In this document: piece after piece, positions 17,186-24,874 of the stretch
How the letters are laid out: every line of letters begins with the position of its first letter
Numbering within the stretch: the first letter of the stretch is position 1
Assembly: GCF_001280085.1 (NCBI RefSeq)
Contig: NZ_LGED01000232.1
Coordinates: forward strand, 1 to 64,000
Reading direction: 5' to 3'
Length of the DNA stretch: 64,000 nt
Source of the DNA: Saccharothrix sp. NRRL B-16348
GTDB taxonomy: Bacteria > Actinomycetota > Actinomycetes > Mycobacteriales > Pseudonocardiaceae
Notes under the pieces: model-generated
Database searches by the model: none
Told to the model about the DNA's origin: nothing
The model's input: only the letters and a program-made list of their open reading frames with translations
Made by a program: the position numbers and the translations under genes

Positions 17186-18421
17186 GTGTTCATTCGTTGG
17201 GTCCTGGCCGTTTCGACCGCGCTGCTGGTCACCGCGACGCCCGCGGCGGCGCACGTGGTCAGCGCCGAGTCGGACGTGCAGCTGGCGCAGACGATCGCGG
17301 GCGTCGAGCTGACCGTCGTGATCAGGCGCACGCCCGCGGTACCCGGTCCGCTGCACGTCGACCTCGTCGCGCACCAGCCCGTCCACGACCTCGCGATCGA
17401 CGTCGGGGTGGGCGACAGCGCCGGCGAGGTGCTGCTGCGCCGTGACCGCGCCGGCACCTACCCCGTCGTGCTGGACGTCCGGGAGACCGGGCCGCACGAA
17501 CTCCGGCTGACGACGGCCGCCGAGTCCTCGGCCCTGCCGTTCGTCGTGCGGGTCCCGGCGCCCGCGACCTGGGAACTGGTGGTGTACGGCGGTTTCGGCG
17601 CCACCGGGCTGTTCCTGGCCGCGGCGCTGGTGGCGGGCGCCAGGTCGAGAAGGGCGACGGCGCTCGTGCTCGGCGGCGCCGGGGTGGTGGTGGCGGTCGT
17701 CGCGGCCACGATCGGGGTCGTGTCGCCGGGGCTGGGTGCGGACCAGCCCGAGGCGGGACGTCCCAACGCGCAGGCGTTCCTGTCCACCACACCGGCGCGA
17801 CCAGCCGTCGGCGAGGAGTTCACGTTGCGGTTCGACCTGGTCGACGGCTCGACCGGGCTCCCGGTCGACGACCTCGCGGTGCACCACGCCGCCCTCGCCC
17901 ACCTGGTCGTCACCAGCCGGGACGGCGGCTTCTTCCGGCACGTCCACCCGCTGCGGACGGCTCCGGGACGGGTCGAGGTCCGGTTGGCGGCCGACCGCCC
18001 CGGCCGCTACTTCGCGCACACCGAGTTCGAGCGCGCGGACGCGGGCGGCCAACTGGTGTCCGGCACGTTCGACATCGGCGGGATTCCGCCGGACACACCG
18101 CCGGGGCCGGCGGCCTGGACGTTCCCGCCCGGCCGGCCTTCGACGATCGAGGTCGACACCGGCCGCGCCGACCTCCAGTCGTGGCTCGGCATGGCGGGCC
18201 ACCTGATCGTCCGGGACGAGGCGGGCGGGTACCTCGGGCACGTGCACGAGCAGGGCGCCATGTCGGCCTCGTCGGACGGCACGGTGGCCGGGGCAGGCCC
18301 GGTGCTGCGCTTCACGCTCAGCTTCCCCCGACCCGGCCGGTACTTCGCGTGGGTCCAGTACGCCGAGGACTTCCGCGTCGTGACGGTCCCGTACGTGGTC
18401 GAGGTCGGGGACACCCGATGA
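17186..18421 (+). CDS. Exported membrane protein with His-rich domain, copper-handling-like
   Basis: 411 aa from GTG 17186. Signal peptide (about 1-22, ending PAAAHVV), an extracytoplasmic CopC/YcnI-like part to about residue 130, two membrane helices (about 132-180), then an outer domain with HAALAHLVVTSRDGGFFRHVHP and YLGHVHEQG. Paired histidines in a beta-sandwich are common in actinomycete proteins next to copper or redox genes. Metal binding is inferred. The stop overlaps the next ATG, starting a five- or six-gene operon. Confidence 0.65.
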   Translation: MFIRWVLAVSTALLVTATPAAAHVVSAESDVQLAQTIAGVELTVVIRRTPAVPGPLHVDLVAHQPVHDLAIDVGVGDSAGEVLLRRDRAGTYPVVLDVRETGPHELRLTTAAESSALPFVVRVPAPATWELVVYGGFGATGLFLAAALVAGARSRRATALVLGGAGVVVAVVAATIGVVSPGLGADQPEAGRPNAQAFLSTTPARPAVGEEFTLRFDLVDGSTGLPVDDLAVHHAALAHLVVTSRDGGFFRHVHPLRTAPGRVEVRLAADRPGRYFAHTEFERADAGGQLVSGTFDIGGIPPDTPPGPAAWTFPPGRPSTIEVDTGRADLQSWLGMAGHLIVRDEAGGYLGHVHEQGAMSASSDGTVAGAGPVLRFTLSFPRPGRYFAWVQYAEDFRVVTVPYVVEVGDTR

Positions 18422-18783
18422 GGCGGCCGGTCCTCCTGGCGGTCGCCGCGGTCCTGGCCGTCGTCGCGGTCGCGGCCCTGGCGCTCCTGTCCACTCGGGA
18501 CGCCGCGCCGATCCGGCTCGGCCAGGGCGACGTGACCGTGCGGCTGGACAAGGCGGGCACCGGAACCGTTGCGGCGCAAGTGGAAGTGCCGGCGGACGTG
18601 GCGGCGGTGTCGCTCTACGCGACGATGCCCCGGATGGGGCACATGACACCGGAAGTCGTCGCGGAACGCGAACAGCCGGGCCGCTTCCGGGCCACCGGCG
18701 AACTGTTCTCGATGACGGGCCGGTGGGTGCTGGCCGTGCGCGTCGACGACGAGATCGTGACCTTCGACATCACTGTGGGATAG
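18418..18783 (+). CDS. FixH/YtkA-like membrane-anchored protein
   Basis: 121 aa with an N-terminal helix (about 4-25) and an exported beta-domain with a Met/His-rich loop MPRMGHMTPE and the MTGRW strand seen in FixH/YtkA-like domains. Such domains assist copper delivery or cytochrome-oxidase assembly. ATGA overlap with the gene upstream. The Met and His residues are suited to copper(I), but this has to be taken as inference. Confidence 0.65.
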   Translation: MRRPVLLAVAAVLAVVAVAALALLSTRDAAPIRLGQGDVTVRLDKAGTGTVAAQVEVPADVAAVSLYATMPRMGHMTPEVVAEREQPGRFRATGELFSMTGRWVLAVRVDDEIVTFDITVG

Positions 18784-18789
18784 GAGTTC

Positions 18790-19800
18790 GTGGTGGTACC
18801 AAAGCGACAAGTGGTCGGCGCCTGGCTGCTGCTGACCGGGTTCAGCTCGTTGTGGCTGGGCGTGGCGTGGGACGGGCAGTGGCACGTCGACGTCGGCCCG
18901 GACACCTTCTTCACCGCGCCGCACCTGATGTTCTACTTCGGGTCCGCGCTGATCGGCCTGACCAGCCTCGCGGTCGTGCTGCCGAGCCGTGGCGCGGCGG
19001 CGGGACCGGGCGTGCGGGTGCTGGGCTTCCGCGCGCCGGCGCCGTTCCTGGTCGCCGGGCTCGGCGCGGCGGGGCACCTGCTGTACGGGGCGATCGACCT
19101 GTGGTGGCACACCATCTACGGGTTCGACATCCTGGAGAGCACGCCGTCGCACCTGAGCCTCCAGCTCGCCATGCAGGTGCAGGCGATCGCGGTGATCATG
19201 GCGTTCGCGGCGTTGCGGCACACCACGTCCGGCCGGTGGGGCCTGGCGGCGGCCGGCGCGTTCAGCGTCGCGGCCAGCTCCATCATGCTCGACGGCGACG
19301 TGTTCGGCGTCAGCCTGACCGTGCTCGGCGGTGGCGCGGTGACCGCGTGGACCCTGTGCGCCATCGCGGGCGTCACCCGCAGCGCGTGGTGGGTGGCGGC
19401 GCTCGGGCTGCTGTTCGTCGCGGTGCACGCGGCGACGTTCTTCTTCCCGCCGCTGGCCACCGGGCTGTACTCGGAGGGCATCGGCCAGCCGCTCCGGGAC
19501 AACGCGCTGGGCGTGCCGCTGATCGCGCTGGCGATGCCGCTGGTGTTCCCGCTCATCGCCGTCGTCGGTGCGGTCGCGGTGGCGTTCGCGCGTCGGCGTG
19601 ACGTGTCCCCGCCGCTCGTGATGGCGGCGTTGGGCGCGGTGATCGGGCTGCTCGTGGTGCTGTCCCAGTACCTGTTCGACGAGGTCGGCACGAGCCCGCT
19701 GCTCGCCGCCCTGGTCATCACGGCGTTCGGCGCGATCGCCGGCCGGTTCGGCTGGCAGTCGGCCGCGCTGATGCGCCGGCTCACCCCGAGGGAGGCGTGA
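18790..19800 (+). CDS. Polytopic membrane protein, about nine helices
   Basis: 336 aa from GTG 18790 (a second GTG at 18793). About nine hydrophobic helices and conserved-looking His residues near membrane edges (WHVDVGPDTFFTAPHLMFY, HLLYGAIDLWWHTIYGFD), which could bind a metal or heme. No family that I can name. It sits between the FixH-like gene and an exported small protein, which suggests a membrane module for metal or redox handling. Confidence 0.65.
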   Translation: MVVPKRQVVGAWLLLTGFSSLWLGVAWDGQWHVDVGPDTFFTAPHLMFYFGSALIGLTSLAVVLPSRGAAAGPGVRVLGFRAPAPFLVAGLGAAGHLLYGAIDLWWHTIYGFDILESTPSHLSLQLAMQVQAIAVIMAFAALRHTTSGRWGLAAAGAFSVAASSIMLDGDVFGVSLTVLGGGAVTAWTLCAIAGVTRSAWWVAALGLLFVAVHAATFFFPPLATGLYSEGIGQPLRDNALGVPLIALAMPLVFPLIAVVGAVAVAFARRRDVSPPLVMAALGAVIGLLVVLSQYLFDEVGTSPLLAALVITAFGAIAGRFGWQSAALMRRLTPREA

Positions 19801-20363
19801 TGAGGTTCCGAGCCGCTCTCGGCGTGGCGGTCGCGGTGGCGCTGGTGGCCGCGCCCGGTGCGACCGCGCAGGCGTCGACGCTCACCATCGTGCACAGCGA
19901 GCAGGTGTCCCTGGGCGAGCACACGTTGACCGCCTCGTTCACGGACTGGCCGGTGCGCGCCGGCCGGTCGCTAGACTTCACGTTCGAGCCCACTGGGGGG
20001 ATCGAGGGCCGCTCCGGCACCGTGCGGGCGATCGCGCCGTCCGGTGAACCGACGGCCCTGGGCATCGTCGGCCTGGACGGCGAGGCCGACATGGAGCTGC
20101 AGCGGCACCCGCTGGCACGGCACGCGTGGGGGCTGGACGTCGTCGCACTACCCGAGGAGGGCTTGTGGCGCTTCGAATTCACCGTGCACGGACCGGACGG
20201 CGCCTCGACGGGGACGCTGCCGATCGCGGCGGGCCCGATGCCCGGGCCGTCGCCGGCGTTGAGCTGGGTCGTCGGCATGGCGCCGTGGGCGGTGGCGCTG
20301 CTGGTCCTGGCGCGCCGGTGGCTGAAGGTCCGGAGGACGGCCGTCCTGGCCTGGAGCGGCTGA
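19797..20363 (+). CDS. Exported Ig-like protein with C-terminal anchor
   Basis: 188 aa, starting at GTG 19797 or ATG 19800 (overlap with the previous stop). Signal peptide about 1-26 (cut near AQAS), a beta-sandwich domain of about 120 residues and one C-terminal helix (about 155-174) followed by basic residues. The topology is like CopC/YcnI extracytoplasmic proteins. The histidine kinase gene overlaps its 3' end. Confidence 0.65.
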   Translation: MMRFRAALGVAVAVALVAAPGATAQASTLTIVHSEQVSLGEHTLTASFTDWPVRAGRSLDFTFEPTGGIEGRSGTVRAIAPSGEPTALGIVGLDGEADMELQRHPLARHAWGLDVVALPEEGLWRFEFTVHGPDGASTGTLPIAAGPMPGPSPALSWVVGMAPWAVALLVLARRWLKVRRTAVLAWSG

Positions 20364-21466
20364 GCGACGGCCTGCTGGTCCTGCTGCCGCTGATGGTGGC
20401 CTGGCTGTCCATCCTGGACGGTCCGGACCACGACCCGGTGGCGACCGTCCTGGGCGTGGCGTCGGCGCAGTCCTTCGCGCTGGTGTGGCGCCGCCGGTTC
20501 CCGCTGACCGTGCTGCTGGTCGTGATGGTCCTGGAGGGCGTGCTCATCGCGGCCGACGCGGAGATCTTCGTCGCGTTCCTGGTGGCGGCGTCCGCGCTCG
20601 GCACGTGGGGCAGGCCGGTGCAGCAGCGCATCGGCCTGGCGATCGGGCTGGCGGCGCTGGCCACCGGGATGGTCCTGAGCATCACCGGCGGCGCCCCGGC
20701 GGGGTTCGCCGTGGCCGGGGTCGCGTCGGTGGCGATCATGTTCGTCGGCTTCTGGCTGAGCGGGTGGCTCGGCGCCCGGCAGCGGACGCGGATCCGCCGG
20801 CTGGAGGCCGAGCGCGCCGAGATCGAGCAGCGTGCCGCCGCCCGGGAACGCGCCCTGCTGGCCAGGGAGCTGCACGACATCCTGAACCACGCCGTGACGG
20901 CCATGGTCCTCGACGCCACCGCGGCGGCGGAGACCGGGACGCCCGACGAGTCGCGGGAGGCGTTGCGGCGCATCGCGCGGACCGGGCGCAACTCCCTCGC
21001 GGAGCTGCGCCGGCTGCTCAGCATCCTGCGCCGCAGCCTGTCCGACGCCGACCACGACCCGTTGACCGTGCCGCCCGGCCTCGACCGGCTCGACGAGCTG
21101 GTGGGCGGCATCCCCGGCAGCGGGCCGCGGGTCACGCTGGTCCGCGACGGCCACGCGGGCCCGCTCGACGCCAGCATCGAGCACGCCGCCTACCGGGTGG
21201 TCCAGGAGGCACTGACCAACGTGATCAAGCACGCCGGACCGGTCGCGACGACGGTGTCCCTGGCCTACGCGTCCGACCACCTGTCGGTCGTGGTCGCCAA
21301 CGAGCGGTCGGCGCAGACCCGACGTGCCGGGAACGGGCTGGGGCTGATCGGCATGCGCGAACGCGTCGAACTGGTCGGCGGCACGTTGACCGCCGGTCCG
21401 GGCGCCGACGGCGGGTTCGAGGTGCGGGCGCACTTCCCGGCGCGGGGCGCGGCGTGCTCCGGGTAG
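20318..21466 (+). CDS. Sensor histidine kinase, HisKA_3 (NarL-type partner)
   Basis: 382 aa from GTG 20318, overlapping the previous gene by 46 bases; the exact start is uncertain because no good ribosome-binding site is visible. Four to five helices (about 20-145), a coiled linker, then HisKA_3 with ARELHDILNHAV (phospho-His) and a HATPase domain with N-box EALTNVIKHA and GNGLGLIGMRERV. There is little extracytoplasmic loop, so it senses within the membrane or via the co-encoded membrane proteins. Confidence 0.9.
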   Translation: MAEGPEDGRPGLERLSDGLLVLLPLMVAWLSILDGPDHDPVATVLGVASAQSFALVWRRRFPLTVLLVVMVLEGVLIAADAEIFVAFLVAASALGTWGRPVQQRIGLAIGLAALATGMVLSITGGAPAGFAVAGVASVAIMFVGFWLSGWLGARQRTRIRRLEAERAEIEQRAAARERALLARELHDILNHAVTAMVLDATAAAETGTPDESREALRRIARTGRNSLAELRRLLSILRRSLSDADHDPLTVPPGLDRLDELVGGIPGSGPRVTLVRDGHAGPLDASIEHAAYRVVQEALTNVIKHAGPVATTVSLAYASDHLSVVVANERSAQTRRAGNGLGLIGMRERVELVGGTLTAGPGADGGFEVRAHFPARGAACSG

Positions 21467-22098
21467 TGGTCTGCGACGACGAGCAGCTGCTCCGCGAGGC
21501 GCTGACCAGGCTCATCGACGCGGCGCCCGACATCGAGGTGGTCGGTGTCGCCGCCGACGGCAGCGAGGCCGTGGCGGCGGTCGACCGGCACGCGCCGGAC
21601 GTCGTGCTGATGGACATCCGGATGCCGGTCCTCGACGGCATCGAGGCGACCCGGCGGATCTCGGGCCGGACCAAGGTCCTCATCCTGACGACCTACGACC
21701 TGGACAGCTACGTCTACGCCGCGCTCGAGGCCGGCGCCAGCGGTTTCCTGCTCAAGGACGCGCCGAGCGAACGCCTGCGCGACGGCATCCGGATCGTCGC
21801 CTCGGGTCAGGCGGTGCTCGCGCCCGAGGCGACGGCCCGGATGATCTCGGCGTTCCGGCCGGCCATGCCGACCGCCGAGGACCGGGCGCTGTCGCAGGCC
21901 GTCCGACGGCTGTCACCGCGGGAACGGCAGGTGTGCGAGCTGCTCGCGGAGGGCCTGGCCAACGACGAGATCGCGCAGCGCCTCGCCATCAGCCGCTACA
22001 CGGTGAAGGTGCACGTCTCCAACATCCTCGGCAAGCTCGGCGTCCCCGACCGGGTCCACGTCGTGCTGGCCTGGTCCCGGTTGCGCGGTCACGTCTGA
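21454..22098 (+). CDS. Response regulator, NarL/FixJ family
   Basis: 214 aa from GTG 21454, overlapping the kinase by 13 bases. Receiver domain with acidic pair CDDE, phospho-Asp in VVLMDIRMP, Thr in LILTTYD and Lys in FLLKDAP; C-terminal LuxR-type helix-turn-helix (LSPRERQVCELLAEGLANDEI). It pairs with the kinase and probably regulates the operon upstream. About 40 bases separate it from the serine hydrolase gene. Confidence 0.93.
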   Translation: MLRVVVCDDEQLLREALTRLIDAAPDIEVVGVAADGSEAVAAVDRHAPDVVLMDIRMPVLDGIEATRRISGRTKVLILTTYDLDSYVYAALEAGASGFLLKDAPSERLRDGIRIVASGQAVLAPEATARMISAFRPAMPTAEDRALSQAVRRLSPRERQVCELLAEGLANDEIAQRLAISRYTVKVHVSNILGKLGVPDRVHVVLAWSRLRGHV

Positions 22099-22139
22099 AT
22101 CGGTGGCCGGCCGGTGGTCCGTTCGGGCAGTCTGGCCGG

Positions 22140-23312
22140 ATGGGGATAAAGCGGACAGGCCTTGTGGTGGGGATGGTGGCGGCACTCGTCGCCGGTTCGG
22201 TGTCGGGCGCCCGGGCGAGTCAGGACTCGCCGGTGCGGGACGCGTTGGCGCAAGTGGTCGCGGCCGGGGTGCCCGGCTCCTACGCGGCTGTCATCGACGG
22301 TGGCGCCACCTGGCGCGGCTCGGCCGGCGTCGGCGACCTGCGGACCGGGCTGGCGCCCGACCCGCGCGGCCGGATCCGGGTCGCGAGCGTGACCAAGTCG
22401 TTCGTGGCCACGGTGGTGCTGCAACTCGTCGGCGAGGGCAGGCTCGGGCTGGACGACCCGATCGCCGGGCACCTGCCCGGTCTGCTGCCGTACAGCGAGC
22501 CGATCACCGTCCGCCAGCTGCTCGGGCACACCAGCGGCGTGCCGCGCGACATCGTGCACTGGCGGACGAACGAAGAGATCGACACGAAGCGGTGGGAGCG
22601 GTTCGAGCCGACGCAACTGGTGCGGCTGGCGACCGACGGCGTGCCGCTGCTGTTCCCGCCCGGCACGGGCTTCTCGTACTCCAACACCGGCTACACGGTG
22701 CTGGGGCTGCTGGTCGAGCGGATCACGGGCCGTTCGCTGGCGGGTGAGCTGGAGCGGCGCGTCTTCCGGCCGCTGCACCTGCGGGACACGTCGTTCCCGA
22801 GCTACCAGCCGTTCCTGCCGCACGCCGGCGCGCACGGCTACGAACGGCTCTACGGCGAGCAGGCACCGTTGACCGACGTGACCACGTACGTGTGGTCGCG
22901 GCTGTGGGGGTCCGGGAACGTGATCAGCTCGCCGGACGACCTCAACCGGTTCTTCGGCGCGCTGCTCGGCGGACGCCTGCTGCCCGCCGACGTGCTGGCG
23001 CAGATGCGCGACGCCCGGCCGGGCGCGCTCGGCCCGTTCGGCTACGGGCTCGGCCTGATGCGGGTGCCCAGCCCGTGCGGCGGCGAGGACTGGTGGGGGC
23101 ACGGCGGTGACGTGCCGGGTTACAACACGTGGAGCCTGCACACGGGGGATCTGGCCCGGCAGGTGTCGGCGGGCATGAACCAGGACCTCAGCGCCCCGGT
23201 CGCGGCGCGCCGGAACCTGCTGCTCACGGCGGCGACGGCGTTGTGCGGCGAGGTTCCGGCGGCGGTGGCGGCCGGCGCGGAGGTCCCCTACCTGGGACCG
23301 TCGCTGCCGTAG
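22140..23312 (+). CDS. Secreted serine hydrolase, D-Ala-D-Ala carboxypeptidase / class C beta-lactamase fold
   Basis: 390 aa from ATG 22140 with a signal peptide (about 1-26, cut after ARA). Catalytic motifs: SVTK (Ser-x-x-Lys), YSN in GFSYSNTGY and HGG in WGHGGDVPG. This is the Streptomyces R61-like DD-peptidase/esterase group. It acts outside the cell on peptidoglycan peptides or a small ester; the substrate cannot be told. A strong bidirectional terminator follows. Confidence 0.85.
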   Translation: MGIKRTGLVVGMVAALVAGSVSGARASQDSPVRDALAQVVAAGVPGSYAAVIDGGATWRGSAGVGDLRTGLAPDPRGRIRVASVTKSFVATVVLQLVGEGRLGLDDPIAGHLPGLLPYSEPITVRQLLGHTSGVPRDIVHWRTNEEIDTKRWERFEPTQLVRLATDGVPLLFPPGTGFSYSNTGYTVLGLLVERITGRSLAGELERRVFRPLHLRDTSFPSYQPFLPHAGAHGYERLYGEQAPLTDVTTYVWSRLWGSGNVISSPDDLNRFFGALLGGRLLPADVLAQMRDARPGALGPFGYGLGLMRVPSPCGGEDWWGHGGDVPGYNTWSLHTGDLARQVSAGMNQDLSAPVAARRNLLLTAATALCGEVPAAVAAGAEVPYLGPSLP

Positions 23313-23319
23313 CGGTGCG

Positions 23320-23365
23320 CCGGGGGACCTCCGGTCGTCGTGCGGTCTTCCGCGAGGTCCCCCGG
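23320..23365. terminator. Bidirectional terminator, 12-bp stem
   Basis: CCGGGGGACCTC at 23320-23331 pairs perfectly with 23354-23365, loop 22 bases, between the convergent serine hydrolase and methionine aminopeptidase genes. Confidence 0.75.
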
Positions 23366-23369
23366 GCCG

Positions 23370-24185
23370 TCAGGCGTCCTTTGTGGACAGTCGAAGTGAA
23401 GGCGTGGCGGGCTGCTCCGCTTCACGCCGGGTGAGCACCAGCGGCGCGTCCTCGGTGACGGCGATGGTGTGCTCGGAGTGGGCCGTGCGCGAGCCGTCGG
23501 CCGACCGGATGGTCCAGCCGTCGGGGTCGTACACGATCCGGTCGGTCGTGCGCGCGAACCAGGGTTCGAGCGCGAGCGTCAGCCCCGGCCGCAGCTCCAG
23601 CCCGCGGCCCGCCCGGCCCTTGTTGGACACGTGGATGTCCTCGTGCATGGTGCGGCCGATGCCGTGGCCGCCGAACTCGGTGTTGACCGGGTAGCCGTAG
23701 TCGCGGGCCACCGCCCAGATGGCCGCCGAGATGTCGCCGATCCGGTTGCCCGGCCGGGCGGCTTCGATCGCCGCCTCCAACGCCTCCTCGGTGGCGCGGA
23801 TGATCCGCAGGTCCTCCTCGGCGGCGGTGCCGACGACGATCGTGCGCGCCGAGTCGGCCACCCAGCCGTCGATGCCGACCGCGAGGTCCGCGCTGAGCAC
23901 GTCACCGTCCCGCAGCGTGTAGTCGTGGGGCAGGCCGTGCAGGACGGCGTCGTTGACGGACAGGCAGATGACGTTGCGGAACGGGCCGCGCCCGAAGGAC
24001 GGCGAGTAGTCCCAGTAGCACGACACCGCGCCACGGCGTTCGATCATGCCGCGCACGTGGTGCTCCAGGTCCATCAGGTTCACGCCAACGTCGGCGAGGC
24101 GGCCGACCTCGGTGAGCACCTCGGCGACGAAACGCCCGGCCACGTGCATGCGCTCGATCTCCGCGGGCGACTTCAGCTCGATCAC
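23370..24185 (-). CDS. map: Methionine aminopeptidase, type I
   Basis: 271 aa. The five metal ligands of the pita-bread fold are present: Asp in GWVADSARTI and in the preceding DGDVLSADLAV strand region, His in FGGHGIGRTMHE, Glu in LALEPWF and Glu in HSEHTIAV. It removes the initiator Met from new proteins. Unlike a housekeeping copy in the ribosomal-protein operon, this one is divergent from an XRE regulator and has a strong operator in front, so it is probably an accessory, regulated copy. Confidence 0.93.
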   Translation of the reverse strand: MIELKSPAEIERMHVAGRFVAEVLTEVGRLADVGVNLMDLEHHVRGMIERRGAVSCYWDYSPSFGRGPFRNVICLSVNDAVLHGLPHDYTLRDGDVLSADLAVGIDGWVADSARTIVVGTAAEEDLRIIRATEEALEAAIEAARPGNRIGDISAAIWAVARDYGYPVNTEFGGHGIGRTMHEDIHVSNKGRAGRGLELRPGLTLALEPWFARTTDRIVYDPDGWTIRSADGSRTAHSEHTIAVTEDAPLVLTRREAEQPATPSLRLSTKDA

Positions 24186-24203
24186 GACTACCTCGTCACT
24201 AGG

Positions 24204-24257
24204 GGTTGGTATTACTATACCGAGACCCTAGCACTTGTCGGTATAGTAATACCAACC
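24204..24257. promoter_or_regulatory. Twin operator: perfect 20-base inverted repeat
   Basis: Bases 24204-24223 and 24238-24257 are exact reverse complements with a 14-base spacer. Each arm itself contains the near-palindrome GGTATTACTATACC (GGTAT-TACT-ATACC), so two dimer sites stand head to head. The arms are AT-rich against a 70+% GC background and carry TATAGT -10-like elements in both directions. They lie between map and the XRE gene and are almost certainly the binding site of that regulator. Confidence 0.8.
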
Positions 24258-24269
24258 TATCCTGGTGGC

Positions 24270-24539
24270 ATGGTCCGTCAACCGCTCACACCCGAGCAGG
24301 TCGAAGCCGGCAGGCGTCTCGGTGCGGTGCTGCGCCGTGCGCGGGCGGAACGAGACCTGGCGGAGGTCGCGCACGCGGCCGGCATCTCGCCGGAGACGCT
24401 GCGCAAGATCGAGACCGGCCGACTGCCGTCACCCGGGTTCGGCACGATCGTCTGCCTGGGCGAGGCGCTCGACGTGCCGCTGCACGAGCTGGCGGCCGTC
24501 TGGCGCGGCAGCGGCGTGCCACTGGAAGCCGCCTCCTAA
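24270..24539 (+). CDS. XRE-family HTH regulator, 89 aa
   Basis: 89 aa from ATG 24270, essentially one XRE helix-turn-helix domain (about residues 15-72; AGISPETLRKIETGRLPSP is the core). It has no sensor domain, so control must come from abundance, a partner or proteolysis. Divergent from map across the twin operator, it most likely represses both. Similar XRE/map pairs are my recollection in streptomycetes, unchecked here. Confidence 0.85.
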   Translation: MVRQPLTPEQVEAGRRLGAVLRRARAERDLAEVAHAAGISPETLRKIETGRLPSPGFGTIVCLGEALDVPLHELAAVWRGSGVPLEAAS

Positions 24540-24600
24540 CCCTGCCGCGCACGTCACGCCATCAGCAAGCACGCGGTCACGGGTCGCGGTCACGATGCGG

Positions 24601-24649
24601 CTGCCGGCTGCCGGCTGCCGGCTGCGGGCTGCGGGCTGCGGGCTGCGGG
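24601..24649. repeat. Heptanucleotide tandem repeat (7 x 7 bases)
   Basis: CTGCCGG repeats three times, then CTGCGGG four times, with no interruption. It lies in the 335-base gap 24540-24874, which holds no supported gene; a weak open frame of 83 codons on the minus strand (24590-24841) is made mostly of this repeat. A 7-base unit is prone to slippage, so its length should vary between strains. Confidence 0.8.
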
Positions 24650-24849
24650 CTGGCTGAGGGTGCGGTCGACGGGCTGACCGGTGACGTGCTCGGCGCGGAG
24701 GTCGAGTTGGCGGGTCGGGGTGTGGTCGGGGTGTGGCGGTGGCCCGTACGGGGTGGCGGTCGGTCGGCGCTCCTCGTTGTTCCAACCGACGTTCGACGGC
24801 GGCCGTAACGGCGTTTTCTTTGATGGCATTTCGAAGATCACCCGATAGT

Positions 24850-24872
24850 GGGACGGGCCATCGCCCGCTCCC
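24850..24872. terminator. Imperfect terminator hairpin
   Basis: GGGACGGGC at 24850-24858 pairs with GCCCGCTCCC at 24863-24872 (one bulge, 4-base loop), just after the stop of the large secreted protein gene on the minus strand. Confidence 0.5.
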
Positions 24873-24874
24873 GG

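Noticed and set aside
24601..24649. CRISPR-like array
   Set aside because: Unit is 7 bases without spacers; there are no cas genes in the window.
24590..24841. 83-codon minus-strand frame
   Set aside because: Formed mostly by the heptamer repeat; no ribosome-binding site and low complexity.
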